Shown here piece by piece: positions 4,742 to 6,146 of a stretch of DNA of 6,146 nt. The DNA lies in assembly GCA_001796415.1 (NCBI GenBank), contig MGML01000169.1, positions 1-6,146 of the forward strand, read 5' to 3'. The stretch is from Chloroflexi bacterium RBG_13_46_14 (GTDB lineage Bacteria; Chloroflexota; Dehalococcoidia; Dehalococcoidales; UBA2162). The notes beneath the pieces were generated by a model. The model saw nothing but the letters and a program-made list of their open reading frames with translations. It had not been told where the DNA came from and made no database searches. Each line of letters starts with the position of its first letter. Positions within the stretch are counted from its first letter, which is position 1. Position numbers and translations under genes: made by a program.

Positions 4742-5956
4742 ATGGCACTGGCAACAATTGAAGAGGCAATTGAAGACATCAAAAACGGCAAGTTCGTTAT
4801 AGTCGTGGACGACGAAGACAGGGAAAACGAGGGCGATTTTATCATGGCAGCCGAAAAAGTGACCGCCGAGTCTATTAACTTCATGGCTGTTCACGGCAGA
4901 GGACTGATATGTATGCCGATGACCGGCGAACGGCTGGATGAACTGAAAATACCGATGATGGTGGAACGAAATACCGCCGTACTGGGAACGGCGTTTACGG
5001 TGTCAGTAGAAGCCCGTGACGGTACTACTACCGGTATATCGGCGGCAGACAGGGCGAGAACCGTACAGGTCCTGGTCGATCCCGCAACGAAACCGGAGGA
5101 TCTACTGATGCCGGGGCACATGTTCCCGCTGAGGGCAAAAGAAGGAGGTGTACTGGCGCGTGCCGGACAGACAGAAGCCACGGTTGACCTGGCAAGGCTG
5201 GTCGGACTGTATCCGGCGGGAGTATGCTGCGAAATAATGAACGACGATGGCACGATGGCGCGATTGCCAGAGCTTGAGGTTATATCTGAAAAACTCGGCG
5301 TCAAGATAGTCAGCGTCGCTGATCTGATCGCATATCGCCGGCGTCACGAGAAACTGGTACACAGAGTGGCGGAAGCCAAACTGCCGACGAAGTTCGGGAA
5401 CTTTACCGCTATTGCCTATAAAAGTGATATCGATCCGAATGAGCATGTTGCCCTGGTGATAGGTGATATCACTTCGCCGGAACCCGTGCTGGTGCGTGTC
5501 CACAGTGAATGTCTTACCGGCGATGTGCTGGGCAGTTTGCGTTGCGACTGCGGTGAGCAACTGCAGATTGCCATGCGGAGAATCGGCGGGGAAGGACGCG
5601 GTGTCATTCTTTATATGAGGCAGGAAGGAAGAGGTATAGGTTTCCACAACAAGTTACGGGCTTATGAGCTGCAGGATAACGGGCTGGATACGGTGGAAGC
5701 AAACATTGCTCTTGGTTTTGCTCCCGATTTGCGCGAATATGGTATCGGCGCCCAGATCCTGGTGGACCTCGGGCTGCATGAGATCAGATTTTTGACCAAT
5801 AATCCTAAGAAAATTATCGGTTTCGAAGGTTACGGACTGAAGGTTGTCGAACAGGTGCCGGTAGTCGTCTCTCCCAATCCTCATAATATCGGCTACCTCG
5901 AAACAAAGAAGAATAAAATGGGTCATCTCCTGGAGATACCGCGACTTGACGGCTAG
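4742..5956 (+). CDS. ribBA: Bifunctional RibBA: 3,4-dihydroxy-2-butanone 4-phosphate synthase / GTP cyclohydrolase II
   Basis: Supplies both branch precursors of riboflavin: DHBP from ribulose 5-phosphate and the pyrimidinone from GTP. The 404 residues are the usual length for the fusion. The DHBP synthase half (about 1-202) shows [10 protein letters not shown] at 23-32 with metal ligand Glu28, HGRGLIC at 51-57, TTGISAADR at 96-104, PGHMFPLRA at 124-132 and the NDDGTMAR stretch at 167-174. The second metal ligand, His153 in E. coli RibB within GHTEA, is Gln143 here (codon CAG, 5168-5170). The GTP cyclohydrolase II half (about 206-402) has zinc ligands Cys257, Cys268 and Cys270 in [17 protein letters not shown], then [12 protein letters not shown] at 293-304, the LREYG stretch with presumed nucleophile Arg331, and LTNNPKK at 351-357. 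This half looks fully active. Whether DHBP synthase is active with Gln143 cannot be told from sequence; such a variant may simply be a subfamily trait. It lies 19 nt after ribE and 32 nt before ribH. Confidence 0.96.
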   Translation: MALATIEEAIEDIKNGKFVIVVDDEDRENEGDFIMAAEKVTAESINFMAVHGRGLICMPMTGERLDELKIPMMVERNTAVLGTAFTVSVEARDGTTTGISAADRARTVQVLVDPATKPEDLLMPGHMFPLRAKEGGVLARAGQTEATVDLARLVGLYPAGVCCEIMNDDGTMARLPELEVISEKLGVKIVSVADLIAYRRRHEKLVHRVAEAKLPTKFGNFTAIAYKSDIDPNEHVALVIGDITSPEPVLVRVHSECLTGDVLGSLRCDCGEQLQIAMRRIGGEGRGVILYMRQEGRGIGFHNKLRAYELQDNGLDTVEANIALGFAPDLREYGIGAQILVDLGLHEIRFLTNNPKKIIGFEGYGLKVVEQVPVVVSPNPHNIGYLETKKNKMGHLLEIPRLDG

Positions 5957-5976
5957 TATATAATAAACCTCATAGC

Positions 5977-5983
5977 AAGGAGG
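5977..5983 (+). promoter_or_regulatory. Strong Shine-Dalgarno of ribH
   Basis: AAGGAGG, 5 nt before the ATG at 5989, is close to ideal and far stronger than the sites of ribD, ribE and ribBA. It fits high-level synthesis of the many-subunit lumazine synthase particle. Confidence 0.85.
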
Positions 5984-5988
5984 AACAA

Positions 5989-6146
5989 ATGGGAAAACTA
6001 TACGAAGGCTCTCTGATAGGTAAAGGATTGAAATTCGGGATTGTTGTTTCCCGTTTCAACGAATTTATTACAAACAAATTGCTTTCCGGGGCGCAGGATG
6101 CGTTGAAGCGACACGATGTTGCGGAAGAAGATATCGACATCGCCTG
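5989..6146 (+). CDS. ribH: 6,7-dimethyl-8-ribityllumazine synthase, 3' truncated by window end
   Basis: Condenses DHBP with the ribitylamino-pyrimidinedione to form the lumazine consumed by riboflavin synthase. Only the first 52 codons are in the window. They read [20 protein letters not shown] followed by [20 protein letters not shown], which contains the substrate-binding S-R-F-N motif (21-24) and the I-T-x-x-L-L-x-G-A helix typical of the family. The frame is still open at the right edge, where the family's V-P-G-A-F-E region would follow. The start is set by the strong Shine-Dalgarno. It completes the ribD-ribE-ribBA-ribH order. Confidence 0.93.
   Translation, partial: MGKLYEGSLIGKGLKFGIVVSRFNEFITNKLLSGAQDALKRHDVAEEDIDIA

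Noticed and set aside
5959..5964. Perfect TATAAT between ribBA and ribH
   Set aside because: The nearest TTGAC (5946-5950) leaves a spacer of only about 8 nt, and no hexamer at 16-18 nt resembles a -35. It is probably chance in an AT-rich gap.

Overview
The window is an ordinary bacterial chromosomal segment holding six genes, two of them cut by the window edges. No mobile element, CRISPR array, rRNA or tRNA was seen. The layout is an oxidoreductase pair (plus strand), a signal peptidase I gene (minus strand, convergent with the pair), and a riboflavin biosynthesis operon (plus strand, divergent from the signal peptidase). The organism cannot be named with certainty. The rib protein sequences and the lepB-rib arrangement remind me of Chloroflexota, possibly Dehalococcoidia, but this is recollection, not a search result.

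Left part (1-2005): a 5'-truncated Ldh_2-fold (malate/L-lactate type) dehydrogenase is followed 32 nt later by a D-isomer-specific 2-hydroxyacid dehydrogenase with a very strong Shine-Dalgarno. Two dehydrogenases of unrelated folds, usually acting on opposite stereoisomers of 2-hydroxyacids, sit in one transcription unit. This suggests they interconvert or drain both enantiomers of one 2-hydroxyacid through the shared 2-oxoacid. The substrate cannot be read from the sequence. A strong hairpin at 2044-2071 ends this unit, and its right arm contains the stop codon of the convergent lepB.

Middle (2063-2906): lepB on the minus strand, then a 265-nt AT-rich divergent intergenic region. Each side has a credible sigma70-type promoter placed so close to its gene that lepB would have a leader of about 9 nt and ribD one of about 0-3 nt, with no Shine-Dalgarno in front of either. 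No FMN riboswitch is recognisable upstream of ribD.

Right part (2907-6146): ribD (deaminase/reductase), ribE (riboflavin synthase), ribBA (DHBP synthase/GTP cyclohydrolase II) and the first 52 codons of ribH (lumazine synthase), in the Bacillus-like order. Together they encode the enzymes from GTP and ribulose 5-phosphate to riboflavin, apart from the separate phosphatase step. The most notable protein-level observation is that the DHBP synthase half of RibBA has Gln where E. coli RibB has the metal-ligand His153, while the other signature residues I checked are intact. I found no convincing sign of a new system; the findings are residue substitutions and regulatory architecture worth checking.
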